From NCBI RefSeq assembly GCF_001644025.1, contig NZ_LUUK01000221.1, forward strand, positions 1 through 38,473: 38,473 nucleotides of DNA. The letters run 5' to 3'. Numbering within the stretch: position 1 is the stretch's first letter; the number at the start of each line of letters is the position of its first letter. Of this stretch, positions 16,769 through 26,004 are shown one piece after another. Below the pieces are notes generated by a model that worked only from the letters and a program-made list of their open reading frames with translations, ran no database searches and was not told the DNA's origin. This DNA comes from Methylomonas koyamae. Its GTDB lineage: Bacteria > Pseudomonadota > Gammaproteobacteria > Methylococcales > Methylomonadaceae. A program made the position numbers and the translations under genes.

Positions 16769-19399
16769 ATGCGTAACTGGAAACTGTTACCCGCGTTCGT
16801 GGCGGCGACCTTGGTCGCCGTTGTCGTGTCATACGTCGCGTTTTACTTCGTGTTTCTCGATTTTTTTGTCGATTTGTGGTGGTTTCGTTCGCTGGAATTC
16901 GAACCCTATTTTTGGCTGAGATTACTTTATCGCTTCATCTTCTCCGGTGCCGTGACGGTATTCTTCTTCGCCGTCTTCATGTTCCATTTCTGGATCGCCT
17001 CCCGCTACCTGGGCCTAAATCCACCCGACGAGGTGCTGCTCGACGACGGCAAACGTAAACGCTTCCAACGCTTCGCCGAAATCTTCATGAGCGGCTCGAC
17101 CAAGATCTACACGCCGGTATCCCTGCTACTGGCGATCGCGATCGCGGTACCGTTCTATCTGCAATGGGAACAAGCCTTGCTGTTTTTTTTCGGCAACGCG
17201 TCGGGCGTCATCGATCCGGTTTACGGCAACGACGTCAGCTTTTACATGTTTGCCTACCCGATCTACATACTGATTCAGAAAGAGTTGCTGATCACCGCCA
17301 CTCTAGTGTTGGCGGCCACCGGCGTGCTCTATTGGCTGGAGCACATCTTCGTTCCCAACCAGAGCAAGGAATTCCCGCTTGGCGCGAAAATCCATCTGGG
17401 CGCACTGTTCCTGTTCGTCGTTGCTTTCGTGATCTGGGGATATTTGCTGGAGCGTTTCTCGCTACTGTACGTGGACAGCAACGAACCGGTGTTTTTCGGC
17501 CCCGGCTTCGTTGAGTTGCACTATCAGCTGCCGCTGATCTGGCTGGAAATCTTCTTCGTGGTAGCGATCGCCGCAGCCGCGCTGTTCTACGTGTTTTCCG
17601 AACGCCATCGCAGCAAGGTGCCGGCGGTGCTGGCGACCTTGGGTTTACTGAGCGTGGGCGGCTTGAAACACACGCATTCTATTCCCGAGATGATCGAGAA
17701 ATTCATCGTCAAGCCCAATTTTACGCGTACCGAAAGCGAATCGATGTTGAGTAACATCGACGCCACGTTGGCGGCATACGACCTGAACAATATCAAAACT
17801 ATTGATTTTCAGGTCAATCTGGACGCCACCAAGGACATCGAAGAGTGGTCGACCAAAAAGCATTTCGAAAATATTCCGGTTTGGGACCGCGAATTTTTGA
17901 TCGACAGTTACATGCAATTGCAAGGCATACGGCCGTATTACGTGTTTCCGACCGTTGACGAGGATCGATATTTCATCAACGGCCATCATCAACAAGTCAA
18001 TCTGGCCGCACGCGAGGTCAATATCGAACGCCTGCCCAAGGAAGCGCAAAACTGGGAAAACAAACACTTGCGCTATACGCACGGTTACGGCGCGGTGATT
18101 TCGCCGGCCGCTCAAGACGCCGGCATCCCTATCGTTTGGTATTTGCGCGACCTGAACATGAGCTCCGAAGTTGGCTTCTCGGTCACGCACCCGGATATTT
18201 ACTACGGTCAGGAAAAGTATCAATACGCGATCGTACCGAACAATTTAACGGTCAAGGACATTTCCAGCTCGCGCGACAGCAGCAACTACGAAGGCAAATC
18301 CGGCATCCCGATTCCATCGTATTTTCGGAAAATGTTGCTGGCGTTTTATTTGCGGGACGAAAAGATCTTTTTTTCGCCGAATATTTCCAACCAAAGCAAG
18401 GTGTTGATCCGCCGCAATATCGACGAGCGGATTACCGCGCTGACACCCTTCCTACATCTGGATAAAGACCCGTATCTGGTCGTCGACAAAGACCGGCTCT
18501 ATTGGATTCAGGACGCTTACACGCTATCCAACTATTATCCGGTCTCCAAGCCGGCCGCCGACGATTATTTGGACGGCAAGCATAAATTCAATTACATTCG
18601 CAATTCGGTGAAAATCGTTGTCGACGCCTATGACGGCGACGTCGATTACTACATCTCCGATCCCAAAGATCCGATTATCGCCGCCTATAATCGGGCATAT
18701 CCAGGGCTATTCAAAAAGCTCAAGGATATGCCGGACCAACTGCTGCAACATTTGCGTTATCCGCGCGATCTGTACTACATGCAGATGAAGATCTACGCAA
18801 AGTATCATCAGCGCAGCCCGGAGCTTTTCTACGAGCAGGCCGAAACCTGGGAATACGCTAGCGTGGACGGCCAATCGGTGTTGCCTTATTTCATTACGAT
18901 GGACTTCGACCGCTGTAACGACGAAGAAGAATTCGTCATGATCAATCCAATGACGCCGGTGCACAGAGACAATTTGAGCATGGTAGGCGTTGCCGGCACG
19001 ATGGACCCGATTAATTGCGATCACAGCTACCAACCCGGCTTGACGATATTCAAGTTTCCCAAAGCGGTCCAGGTCAACGGTCCATCCCAGGTCAATGCGC
19101 TGATCGACCAAAATCCGGAAATCGCCGCCCAATTCACGCTATGGAACCAACAAGGCTCCGAAGTCCGGAAAGGCCGTATGGTGATATTGCCGATGGGCAA
19201 TTCGATACTGTATGTACAGCCGATTTACATGTTGGCGACCAAAACCCGGATACCGGAGCTGGCCAGGGTCATCGTTTCGATCGGCAATCAAGTGGTGATG
19301 GATAAAACGCTACTGGCGGCCTTCAGCCGAATGAAAGACTTGTTCGTCAAAGGTGCCAGCGGTTCGGCTTCCGGCACCTCGGGCGATGAAACGAAATAG
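16769..19399 (+). CDS. UPF0182 family membrane protein (876 aa)
   Basis: A large UPF0182 family protein of unknown function. The start at 16769 is chosen over the longer frame from 16670 because AGAGGAAATT precedes it and the protein then begins with a basic residue and a hydrophobic helix. About seven TM helices lie in the first ~295 residues, including LVAVVVSYVAFYFVFLDFFV and LGALFLFVVAFVIWGYLLE. The rest (about 300-876) is a large soluble region, probably outside the inner membrane, with aromatic-rich motifs such as QGIRPYYVFPTVDEDRY and HLRYPRDLYYMQ. The C terminus ends in a short Ser/Gly tail. It stands alone, convergent with rsd. The sequence shows no catalytic motif I can name. Confidence 0.9.
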   Translation: MRNWKLLPAFVAATLVAVVVSYVAFYFVFLDFFVDLWWFRSLEFEPYFWLRLLYRFIFSGAVTVFFFAVFMFHFWIASRYLGLNPPDEVLLDDGKRKRFQRFAEIFMSGSTKIYTPVSLLLAIAIAVPFYLQWEQALLFFFGNASGVIDPVYGNDVSFYMFAYPIYILIQKELLITATLVLAATGVLYWLEHIFVPNQSKEFPLGAKIHLGALFLFVVAFVIWGYLLERFSLLYVDSNEPVFFGPGFVELHYQLPLIWLEIFFVVAIAAAALFYVFSERHRSKVPAVLATLGLLSVGGLKHTHSIPEMIEKFIVKPNFTRTESESMLSNIDATLAAYDLNNIKTIDFQVNLDATKDIEEWSTKKHFENIPVWDREFLIDSYMQLQGIRPYYVFPTVDEDRYFINGHHQQVNLAAREVNIERLPKEAQNWENKHLRYTHGYGAVISPAAQDAGIPIVWYLRDLNMSSEVGFSVTHPDIYYGQEKYQYAIVPNNLTVKDISSSRDSSNYEGKSGIPIPSYFRKMLLAFYLRDEKIFFSPNISNQSKVLIRRNIDERITALTPFLHLDKDPYLVVDKDRLYWIQDAYTLSNYYPVSKPAADDYLDGKHKFNYIRNSVKIVVDAYDGDVDYYISDPKDPIIAAYNRAYPGLFKKLKDMPDQLLQHLRYPRDLYYMQMKIYAKYHQRSPELFYEQAETWEYASVDGQSVLPYFITMDFDRCNDEEEFVMINPMTPVHRDNLSMVGVAGTMDPINCDHSYQPGLTIFKFPKAVQVNGPSQVNALIDQNPEIAAQFTLWNQQGSEVRKGRMVILPMGNSILYVQPIYMLATKTRIPELARVIVSIGNQVVMDKTLLAAFSRMKDLFVKGASGSASGTSGDETK

Positions 19400-19437
19400 C
19401 TTGCCGCCGGCGTTGGATCGGCGGTAGCGAAGATCGG

Positions 19438-19884
19438 TCAATGCAACAGCATGGAACAAAGCCGGTCTTCAAGTTCCATCCGCTCGGCAAGATGTTCGCC
19501 GAGTTCGGACAGATCGCTGGCTAAATTGTCGGTCTTGAAATTGCGCCGACCGTCGTCGTAGCGTTCGCTGAACGTCACCGCCGACTCGGTGGTATTCGAG
19601 TACACCGGATAAATCTTGCCTGCGTAAGACAGCAATTCCGACGCGCCTTTAGCGTCGCTCAATACGTGCTCGTAAATCCCAAAATGACCAAGCGACACGT
19701 AATCGATCAGCAGTTGCGAGAATTGGGATAGCATCGGCCTAACCTGACCAGCGTCGCTGAAAGGTTTCATTTCCGCGATTTGGCAATACAGGGACCAAAG
19801 CGCGCTACGTTCCTCGCGCAGGGCTTCAACCCAGTGCAGATGGGTGGATGTGGTTTCGGTCACTGACGAATGGGATGCGATCAC
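19438..19884 (-). CDS. rsd: Rsd/AlgQ family anti-sigma factor
   Basis: Cytoplasmic helical protein of the Rsd/AlgQ family, which binds sigma-70 and favours alternative sigma factors, or acts as AlgQ in regulating exopolysaccharide. The family core LIDYVSLGHFGIYEHVL is clear, followed by IYPVYSNTTESAVTFSERYD and a C-terminal helix LASDLSELGEHLAERMELEDRL. The start is a GTG at 19884: AAGGAG lies 7 bases upstream, whereas a TTG six codons earlier overlaps that very ribosome site. This gives 148 residues, close to the usual 155-160. It is divergent from the nucleosidase-like gene across a very AT-rich 99-base region that must carry both promoters. Confidence 0.85.
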   Translation of the reverse strand: MIASHSSVTETTSTHLHWVEALREERSALWSLYCQIAEMKPFSDAGQVRPMLSQFSQLLIDYVSLGHFGIYEHVLSDAKGASELLSYAGKIYPVYSNTTESAVTFSERYDDGRRNFKTDNLASDLSELGEHLAERMELEDRLCSMLLH

Positions 19885-19983
19885 GGTACGTCTCCTTTTC
19901 AAATTGACGAAGTCTAAATTTAAGTGAGTTATTAATAAGCTTCAACAATCTGTTAATTAATAAAGATAATTTTCTCGAAAAAT

Positions 19984-20823
19984 GTGACCCACTCTGCACC
20001 TTACCGCTTTGTTTTTACCGCGCTCGCCTGCGAAGCCAAACCGCTGATCCGCGCCTGGAGTCTGAAAAAGACTTCCGACAGTTCGGCATTTTCGATGTAC
20101 ACCGGCCCTGCCGGCACCGTGGTCGTCAGCGGTATCGGCAAAACGGCGATGGCCGGCGCGGTGGCGTATGCCTTAGCCCTGCGGCCGGTAACTAATCCGG
20201 TATTGCTTAATCTCGGCGTCGCCGGTCATCCGGAATATCCGATCGGCCACGTCTGTTTGGCCGACAAGGTCGTCGACGCCGACACCGGCCGCTGTTTCTT
20301 TCCGCAGCTGCCGTTCGACCTTCTCTGCCCGACCGCCAGCCTGATCACCTCGTCGAAACCGAACACGGCATACCTCCAAGACGCCTTATATGACATGGAA
20401 GCGTCGGCGTTTTACGAAACCGCCGTCCGCTTCGGCAGCAGCGAATTGATCCATTGCTTGAAAATCGTCTCCGACAACCCCGGTCGATCGATAGCGGCGA
20501 TTAGCGAAACTCAAGTCGAAAGCTGGATAGGCACTCAAGTGCCGATGATCGAGAACGTACTCGGACAATTACAGGGCTTACGTCGGCAAATCGCCGTGGG
20601 TGGCGGAAACGATTGGTATGACGCTTGTCTGGCTCGTTGGCATTTCAGCGTCAGCAATGCCGGCAAACTGAAGAACCTGCTGGCTCGGTGGGACCTACTG
20701 ACAAAACACGCCGAACCCGACTGGGACTCTTCTACGTTGAGAAGCGCCGCCGATGCGTTGAATTGGCTGGAAAATAAATTGGCGGAGATGCCGTTTTCGT
20801 TGCGCGAAACCGACGGGGGATAA
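19984..20823 (+). CDS. Purine-nucleoside phosphorylase/nucleosidase-fold protein
   Basis: The first ~190 residues have the nucleoside phosphorylase fold as in MTA/SAH nucleosidase: an early acid E17 in FTALACEAKPL, NLGVAGH (76-82), DMEA at 137-140 (E139) and D164 in IVSDNPG. These correspond to the catalytic Glu-Glu-Asp pattern of the nucleosidases, so cleavage of an adenosine-type glycosidic bond is inferred. It is compact in the middle compared with MTA/SAH nucleosidase and carries an extra ~90-residue C-terminal helical region (VGGGNDWYDACLARWHF onward) with no family I can name. The start is GTG at 19984; an ATG two bases earlier is closed at once by TGA. The ribosome site is weak. Exact substrate unknown. 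Confidence 0.7.
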   Translation: MTHSAPYRFVFTALACEAKPLIRAWSLKKTSDSSAFSMYTGPAGTVVVSGIGKTAMAGAVAYALALRPVTNPVLLNLGVAGHPEYPIGHVCLADKVVDADTGRCFFPQLPFDLLCPTASLITSSKPNTAYLQDALYDMEASAFYETAVRFGSSELIHCLKIVSDNPGRSIAAISETQVESWIGTQVPMIENVLGQLQGLRRQIAVGGGNDWYDACLARWHFSVSNAGKLKNLLARWDLLTKHAEPDWDSSTLRSAADALNWLENKLAEMPFSLRETDGG

Positions 20824-20856
20824 AAAACAGGGTGCCAAAGGCACCCTGTTAAAAAA
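20822..20856 (-). terminator. Rho-independent terminator of the small secreted-protein gene
   Basis: An 11-bp stem with an AAA/TTT loop, AACAGGGTGCC (20826-20836) with GGCACCCTGTT (20840-20850). Read on the minus strand it is followed by TTTTTT, the classical layout, directly after the stop codon at 20859. On the plus strand it is followed by TTAAAAAA, so it may also stop the convergent nucleosidase transcript less efficiently. Confidence 0.85.
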
Positions 20857-20858
20857 CA

Positions 20859-21245
20859 TTACAGCAATTTTTTCAGACCTTCGGTACCGGCTTTAGCTTT
20901 TGCCAAATGCTCTTTCGCTTCTTGCAGGTTCGCCGATTTCGCGGAAGTGATGGCTGCTTTCAGGTGACCCCTGACTTTGGAGTTTTCTCTGGAAACTTTG
21001 TCGTTGGCGTTGATTTCTTCTGAGAAATCAGCGGCTTTTTTGATCAGAGCCGCAACTTCGGCGTCTTCCGCGCCGTTGTTGATTGCGGCTTCGGCTGCAC
21101 TGATGCGCTCAATCACGATGTTGACCGCGTCGATTGGCTTATAACTAACCCGGCCTTTGTCGGACTCGGCGCTGGCCGAAGTCGAAAAAGAACCCATCGC
21201 GACAGCCAAGGAGAAAGCGACAACAGCACTTTTGAAAATTTTCAT
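20859..21245 (-). CDS. Small secreted alpha-helical protein (128 aa)
   Basis: A 128-residue protein with a clear signal peptide (MKIFKSAVVAFSLAVAMGSFSTSASA) and a mature part of about 102 residues that is Ala/Lys/Glu-rich and predicted all-helical: IERISAAEAAINNG, VAALIKKAADFSEEI, VRGHLKAAITSAKSAN, LQEAKEHLAKAKAGTEGLKKLL. The layout recalls small periplasmic helical-bundle proteins such as SmbP, but the histidines used for metal binding there are almost absent (two in the mature chain), so metal binding is not claimed. GAGGT lies 7 bases before the ATG, and a strong terminator follows, so it is an independent and perhaps highly expressed gene. Function unknown. Confidence 0.75.
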   Translation of the reverse strand: MKIFKSAVVAFSLAVAMGSFSTSASAESDKGRVSYKPIDAVNIVIERISAAEAAINNGAEDAEVAALIKKAADFSEEINANDKVSRENSKVRGHLKAAITSAKSANLQEAKEHLAKAKAGTEGLKKLL

Positions 21246-21409
21246 GTAATAAACCTCACAGTTGTTTTTATTAAGAACATAGACTGGTTAATAGACCGCG
21301 TTAACCGCCATATGTCGGGCCGGGATAATAGCATAGATCATGCGGTTTGCGACCCGTTTATTACCCCTAAATGACCTCGAAAACGGCCATTTCCTTTAAA
21401 ATACCAATG

Positions 21410-22243
21410 TTATTCGACGCTGACCAGCAAGCGGTCCAGCCAAGCCGTCGGCAACAGCCGTTTCAACCAGGCGAACACATAGGTCGGCAGTGTGACCGGA
21501 TAACGGCTGCGCGGCTTTTCAGACTCCAACGCATGGCGGACTTTTTCGGCCACCGCCGTCGCCGGCAATGTAAACGGCGAAGCCGGACCTTGCTTTTGCA
21601 GTCGGGCTTCCATCGCCAGATAAGTGTCTCGATGCGCGCTGTGTTCCGGATCGATGTATTTTTGGTAAAGCGCGAAAGCGTTCTGCCGGAAATTGCTCTT
21701 GATCGGACCGGGTTCTATCAGCACGATGTGGATGCCGCTGCCGCGCAACTCCAATCTCAAGGTATCGGCCAAACCTTCCAACGCGTATTTGCTGGCGTTG
21801 TACGCGCCGCGAAATTTCATCGCCACAAAACCCAGCACCGAACTGTTGTAAATGATCCGGCCATGCCCTTGCTTGCGCATCAGCGGCAAGATCAGATTGG
21901 TCAATTCGTGAGTACCGAATAAATTGGTTTCGAACTGATGCCGCAACACCTCGCGGCTCAAATCCTCGACCGCGCCGGGCTGGCCAAACGCGCCGTTGTT
22001 GAACAAGGCGTCGATTCGACCGCCGGTCAGTTCTATCAAGGCCGCGACGGCCACCTGGATGCTGGCCGAATCGGCCAGATCCAGTTGCAGGCATTCGTAT
22101 CCCTCCGACCGCAAGCGTTCGACATCTTCGGGTTTACGCGCCGAGCAGATTACCCGGTGACCGCGCTCGCGTAAGTAATAGGCGGTGCTGTAGCCGATAC
22201 CCGACGAACAGCCGGTGATCAGCACGATTTTGCTGGAGGTCAT
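21410..22243 (-). CDS. Short-chain dehydrogenase/reductase, YbbO-like
   Basis: A 277-residue classical SDR. The nucleotide-binding motif TGCSSGIG is at residues 10-17, the basic SARKPEDV after the second strand suggests NADP(H), the NNGAFG motif replaces NNAG, and the catalytic set is S in YNSSVLG with YNASK (Y and K). The C-terminal segment VAEKVRHALESEKPRSRYPVT and the LKRLLP tail match E. coli YbbO, an NADP-dependent aldehyde reductase, better than other SDRs I know. Its ATG overlaps the stop of the DUF4124 gene (ATGA), so the two are co-translated. Substrate is not readable from sequence. Confidence 0.87.
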   Translation of the reverse strand: MTSSKIVLITGCSSGIGYSTAYYLRERGHRVICSARKPEDVERLRSEGYECLQLDLADSASIQVAVAALIELTGGRIDALFNNGAFGQPGAVEDLSREVLRHQFETNLFGTHELTNLILPLMRKQGHGRIIYNSSVLGFVAMKFRGAYNASKYALEGLADTLRLELRGSGIHIVLIEPGPIKSNFRQNAFALYQKYIDPEHSAHRDTYLAMEARLQKQGPASPFTLPATAVAEKVRHALESEKPRSRYPVTLPTYVFAWLKRLLPTAWLDRLLVSVE

Positions 22244-22830
22244 GGTGGACTTAATTCCGATTCAGTGAAAGTAAAGGTCTTACCGCTGCTGCAATTGATC
22301 AAAAACACCAATTGTTCCAGCTTGCTCTTGGCGGTCAATTCGTCGGCTTCGACCCGTTGACACTCGCCGCTACTCAAGGCTTTTTGCGCGGCTAGCCGAC
22401 GGAATTTCTCGACATCCGGCAATCGGCTTTCGAAGGGCTTGACCTGAGCCGGCAATTTTTCGGGATCGTAAGGCGGAATCGCAAACGCCGAAAACTGCAA
22501 CGGATTCTGCTTGATCAGCGCCTGCGTCAATTCGGCTTGCGCCTTGGCGTCTTGCTTACGCTGGACGATCGCGTCCAGCTTGGCCTGTTGTTCGGCCTGT
22601 TCCTGCAAGGATTGCTGTTTCTTCCGTTCGGCTTCCTCGGCCTGCAAACGCTCGCTGGCGGTCAAATCCACTTTGCCGCCGGTGATGGTATTGACCTGCT
22701 CGGCCTTGTGTTCCTCGTTGCAGGGCGAGGATTGGTAATTGGTATGGCCGGAAGCATCGGTGCATTTATAAACGCCGGCCCAGCTTTCGGCGGCCAGACA
22801 CAGGGTTAGAAGGCAGAAAAGTTTTCTCAT
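22240..22830 (-). CDS. DUF4124 domain secreted protein
   Basis: A 196-residue exported protein. After a signal peptide (MRKLFCLLTLCLAAESWA) comes the DUF4124 motif GVYKCTDASGHTNYQSSPC (residues 19-37), in which two cysteines can pair. A long charged, Gln/Glu/Lys-rich helix (about 58-105) looks like a coiled coil. The C-terminal part has two further cysteines (in SSGECQRVEAD and LINCSSGKTF). It overlaps the downstream SDR by four bases and is divergent from recC across 78 bases. The function of this domain is not established. Confidence 0.82.
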   Translation of the reverse strand: MRKLFCLLTLCLAAESWAGVYKCTDASGHTNYQSSPCNEEHKAEQVNTITGGKVDLTASERLQAEEAERKKQQSLQEQAEQQAKLDAIVQRKQDAKAQAELTQALIKQNPLQFSAFAIPPYDPEKLPAQVKPFESRLPDVEKFRRLAAQKALSSGECQRVEADELTAKSKLEQLVFLINCSSGKTFTFTESELSPP

Positions 22831-22908
22831 TGTATTCCTGTCGGTTAAACGCTACTGTAAAACTATTACCCAGCTTACGCCGCCTGTAAATCATTTTTTC
22901 CACCGCCG

Positions 22909-25900
22909 ATGTTCGTTCTGCACAGCTCCAACAAAACTGAAAACCTGCTGGAGCATTTGGCGACCGTCATCGGCGCGGCACCGCTGGCGTCGCCGTTCGC
23001 CCCGGAAATTTTCCTGATTCAAAGCCAAGGCATGGAACGCTGGCTGTCGCAACAACTGGCCGAACGATTTCAGGTCTGGGGCCATTTTCGCTATCTGTTT
23101 CCGGCCAAGTTTTTCGGGGAACTGGCGGCTCGGCTGCACGAGCAACTACCGGATGCCGATTTCGACCGCCAACGCCTGCTGTGGCGTTTCGAAGCCTTGC
23201 TACGCGATCTCGACGACGAAGTCTATCAGGCTCCACGCCAATATCTAGCCGGCGACAACGTCGATTTGAAACGCTACCAACTCGCACTGCAACTGGCCCG
23301 GCTATTCGACCAATACCAGATGCTCAGACCCGACCTACTGAGCGCCTGGCAAAGTCGGCAAACGTTGTACGACAACGACAACGAACGTTGGCAAGCCGCG
23401 CTGTGGCGCCGCCTCTCGGCTGCCGGCGGCAAACATCGCGGCCAGCACTGGTTGGAAACGATCGCCAAATTGAACACCGCTCCGCCCGGCACCTGGCAGC
23501 ATGATTTACCGGAACGAGTCTCGGTGTTCGGCGTCAACAGCCTGCCGCCGTTGCTACTGAACTATTTGCAAGCCTTGTCGCGCCATTGCGACGTGCATCT
23601 CTACCTGCTGAATCCGGTGCAAGGCTACTGGGCCGACCTGCCCGGCAAGCGGCTGTTGGCGCAACTTCAAGAATTCGACGGCCACCCTCTATTGGTCAGA
23701 CTGGGGCAGCAAGGCCGCGAATTTCAACAAATGCTGTTGGAACAAGTCGAGTTCGCCTTCGAACCCAGCAGCTTCGAAAGCGCCGACACCGCCGGCTTGT
23801 TGGGCCGCCTGCAAAACGACATCCTCGCCAATGCCGGCGCCGCCGGCCCGCGAGCGACCGACGCCAGCTTGAGCATACACGCCTGCCACTCGCGGCTGCG
23901 CGAAGTCCAAGTGCTAAAAAATCTGTTGCTGGACGCGCTGGAAAGCGACGCCGATCTGGCCTTGCGCGACATTGTCGTGATGGCGCCGGACATTCAATTG
24001 TACGCCCCCTTCATCAGCGCGGTTTTCGACGATATTCAGCACGCCGTCGCCGATCGTAGCCTGAAAATCAGCAACGCCGCGCTGGATGCCTTCGTGCGTT
24101 TTCTGGCCTTATCGCAAAGCCGGCTGGGCTGGCAGGCGGTGCTGGATTTGCTGGAGCAACCGTTGGTCGCCGCCGGTTTCGAGCTGGACGGCAACGATCT
24201 GGAACTGATTCGCCACTGGCTGCTCGACACCCGAGTCCGGTGGGGGCGCTCGGCCGAAGCCAAACGGAGCCAAGGTTTGCCGGCGATTGCCCAAAATACC
24301 TGGGAGGCCAGTATGGAGCGGCTGTTTGTCGGTTACGCGGCGGCCGACGCCGATTTCATCGACGGCATTTTGCCTTACCCGGACATCGAAGGCGCTTCGG
24401 CCGCCGCGCTGGGCGGACTGGCCGACTTTCTGAAACTGCTGTTTCGGGCCGGCGACGAACTGGCCGCCGCCAAGTCGCTGGCGGAATGGTGCAAAACCCT
24501 GGATTTTTACGCGGGCCGCCTGTTGGCTGGCGCCGATCCGGCCGACCGCCAGCCCTTGCAGGATTTGCTGGCCGAACTCGCCGAACTAGCCGACATTCAC
24601 GACCAGCCGGTGGCCTTGAGCGTCGTCGTCGCCTGGTTGAGCGGACGCCTAGACGAAACCAAATCCGGTAACGGCTTTTTACGCGGCCAGCTGACGTTCT
24701 GCTCGATGCTGCCGATGCGTTCGATTCCGTGTCAAATCATCGCCTTACTGGGCATGAACGACGGCGAATTTCCCAAACTCGACCGCCAACCCACCTTCGA
24801 TCTGCTGGCCGAACATCCCCGCCTCGGCGACCGCTCCCGGCGCGCCGACGACCGCAACCAGTTTCTGGAAATCCTGCTGTCGGCGCGGCGCCGGCTGATT
24901 CTGACTTACGTTGGCCAATCGCAACGCGACAACAGCGAAATCCCGCCGTCGCCGATCGTCAGCGAATTGCTGGACGTGTTGCGCGACCATTACGGCTTGG
25001 CCGATCCGGTCATCCGTCATCCGCTGCATGCCTTCAGTCCGCGCTATTTCAACGGTGCCGAACCGACCTTGTTCAGCTACGCCGGCCACGATTGCGCAAC
25101 CGCCGCACAATTGCGCGGCGAGCGCCGCCCGACCGAAGCCTGGTGGCGGGGCGAATTGGAAGCCGAACCGTTGGCTATCGTCGAAATCGTCGAATTACTG
25201 AATTTTTTCCAGCATCCGCAACGCTATTTTCTGCGCCGGCAACTGGACGTAAGGCTGCCGGTGTTGATTGCCGATGCCGAAGAACGCGAGCCGTTCGCGG
25301 TGGACGGCCTGGACGACTATCAAATCGCTCAGGACTGGGTGGCCGCCGAGTTGGCCGGCCGGCCGTTTTCGCTGGCCAAGCTGCAAGCCCGGGGCCTCTG
25401 GCCGGCGGCAGGTCCCGGCGAACTCGCTTGGCGGCGCCGCGAACCGGGCGTTGCCGAATTCGCCGAGCGGATTCGGGCACTGGCCTTGGGTGCCGCGCTG
25501 CCGGCAGAGCATTTGGAGTTGAGCGTCGGCGATTTACGCTTGGTCGGCAAATTGGGCAATCTCTACGAAAACGGCGGATTGTTGTACCGTTACAGCAAAC
25601 TGAAAGGCCGCGACCTGCTGGCCGCCTGGTTGCATCATCTGCTGATCAATCGCCGGCAGCCACAATCGACTTGTTTATTGGCCGCCGACGCCGAACTGCA
25701 TTTTTCCCCTGACCTGGCCGATCCCGCCCAACTACCCTATTGGCTCGGGCTGTTCGAGCAAGGCCGGCGTCGGCCGGATGCGTTTTTCAGCGAAGCCGCG
25801 TTGGCCTACTTGCCGCACGACGAACCCGAGCGAGCGCGCAAGGCCGCGCTGGACCAAATCGTCAACGCGGTCGCGCTGGGTTACGAGCCGGAGATTGCTC

Positions 25901-26004
25901 AGTTGCTGGCTTACCGCGACCTGGACAGCTTAATCGACCCCGACTTCGAAACCGCGTGCCGGGACTGGCTGCAACCGATCTGGAGGGCCGCGCATGGCGC
26001 ATGA
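22909..26004 (+). CDS. recC: Exodeoxyribonuclease V gamma subunit RecC
   Basis: Subunit of the RecBCD helicase-nuclease that processes double-strand breaks; RecC holds the complex together and recognises Chi. At 1031 residues it is somewhat shorter than E. coli RecC (about 1120). The N terminus MFVLHSSNKTENLLEHL and QSQGMERWLSQQLAERF are typical, as are WGHFRYLFPAKF and the inactive-helicase region with GMNDGEFPKLDRQPTFDLL and DRSRRADDRNQFLEILLSARRRLILTY. The C-terminal part contains the remnant nuclease-like domain. The Shine-Dalgarno before the ATG at 22909 is poor. The gene overlaps recB by 11 bases. Confidence 0.95.
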   Translation: MFVLHSSNKTENLLEHLATVIGAAPLASPFAPEIFLIQSQGMERWLSQQLAERFQVWGHFRYLFPAKFFGELAARLHEQLPDADFDRQRLLWRFEALLRDLDDEVYQAPRQYLAGDNVDLKRYQLALQLARLFDQYQMLRPDLLSAWQSRQTLYDNDNERWQAALWRRLSAAGGKHRGQHWLETIAKLNTAPPGTWQHDLPERVSVFGVNSLPPLLLNYLQALSRHCDVHLYLLNPVQGYWADLPGKRLLAQLQEFDGHPLLVRLGQQGREFQQMLLEQVEFAFEPSSFESADTAGLLGRLQNDILANAGAAGPRATDASLSIHACHSRLREVQVLKNLLLDALESDADLALRDIVVMAPDIQLYAPFISAVFDDIQHAVADRSLKISNAALDAFVRFLALSQSRLGWQAVLDLLEQPLVAAGFELDGNDLELIRHWLLDTRVRWGRSAEAKRSQGLPAIAQNTWEASMERLFVGYAAADADFIDGILPYPDIEGASAAALGGLADFLKLLFRAGDELAAAKSLAEWCKTLDFYAGRLLAGADPADRQPLQDLLAELAELADIHDQPVALSVVVAWLSGRLDETKSGNGFLRGQLTFCSMLPMRSIPCQIIALLGMNDGEFPKLDRQPTFDLLAEHPRLGDRSRRADDRNQFLEILLSARRRLILTYVGQSQRDNSEIPPSPIVSELLDVLRDHYGLADPVIRHPLHAFSPRYFNGAEPTLFSYAGHDCATAAQLRGERRPTEAWWRGELEAEPLAIVEIVELLNFFQHPQRYFLRRQLDVRLPVLIADAEEREPFAVDGLDDYQIAQDWVAAELAGRPFSLAKLQARGLWPAAGPGELAWRRREPGVAEFAERIRALALGAALPAEHLELSVGDLRLVGKLGNLYENGGLLYRYSKLKGRDLLAAWLHHLLINRRQPQSTCLLAADAELHFSPDLADPAQLPYWLGLFEQGRRRPDAFFSEAALAYLPHDEPERARKAALDQIVNAVALGYEPEIAQLLAYRDLDSLIDPDFETACRDWLQPIWRAAHGA

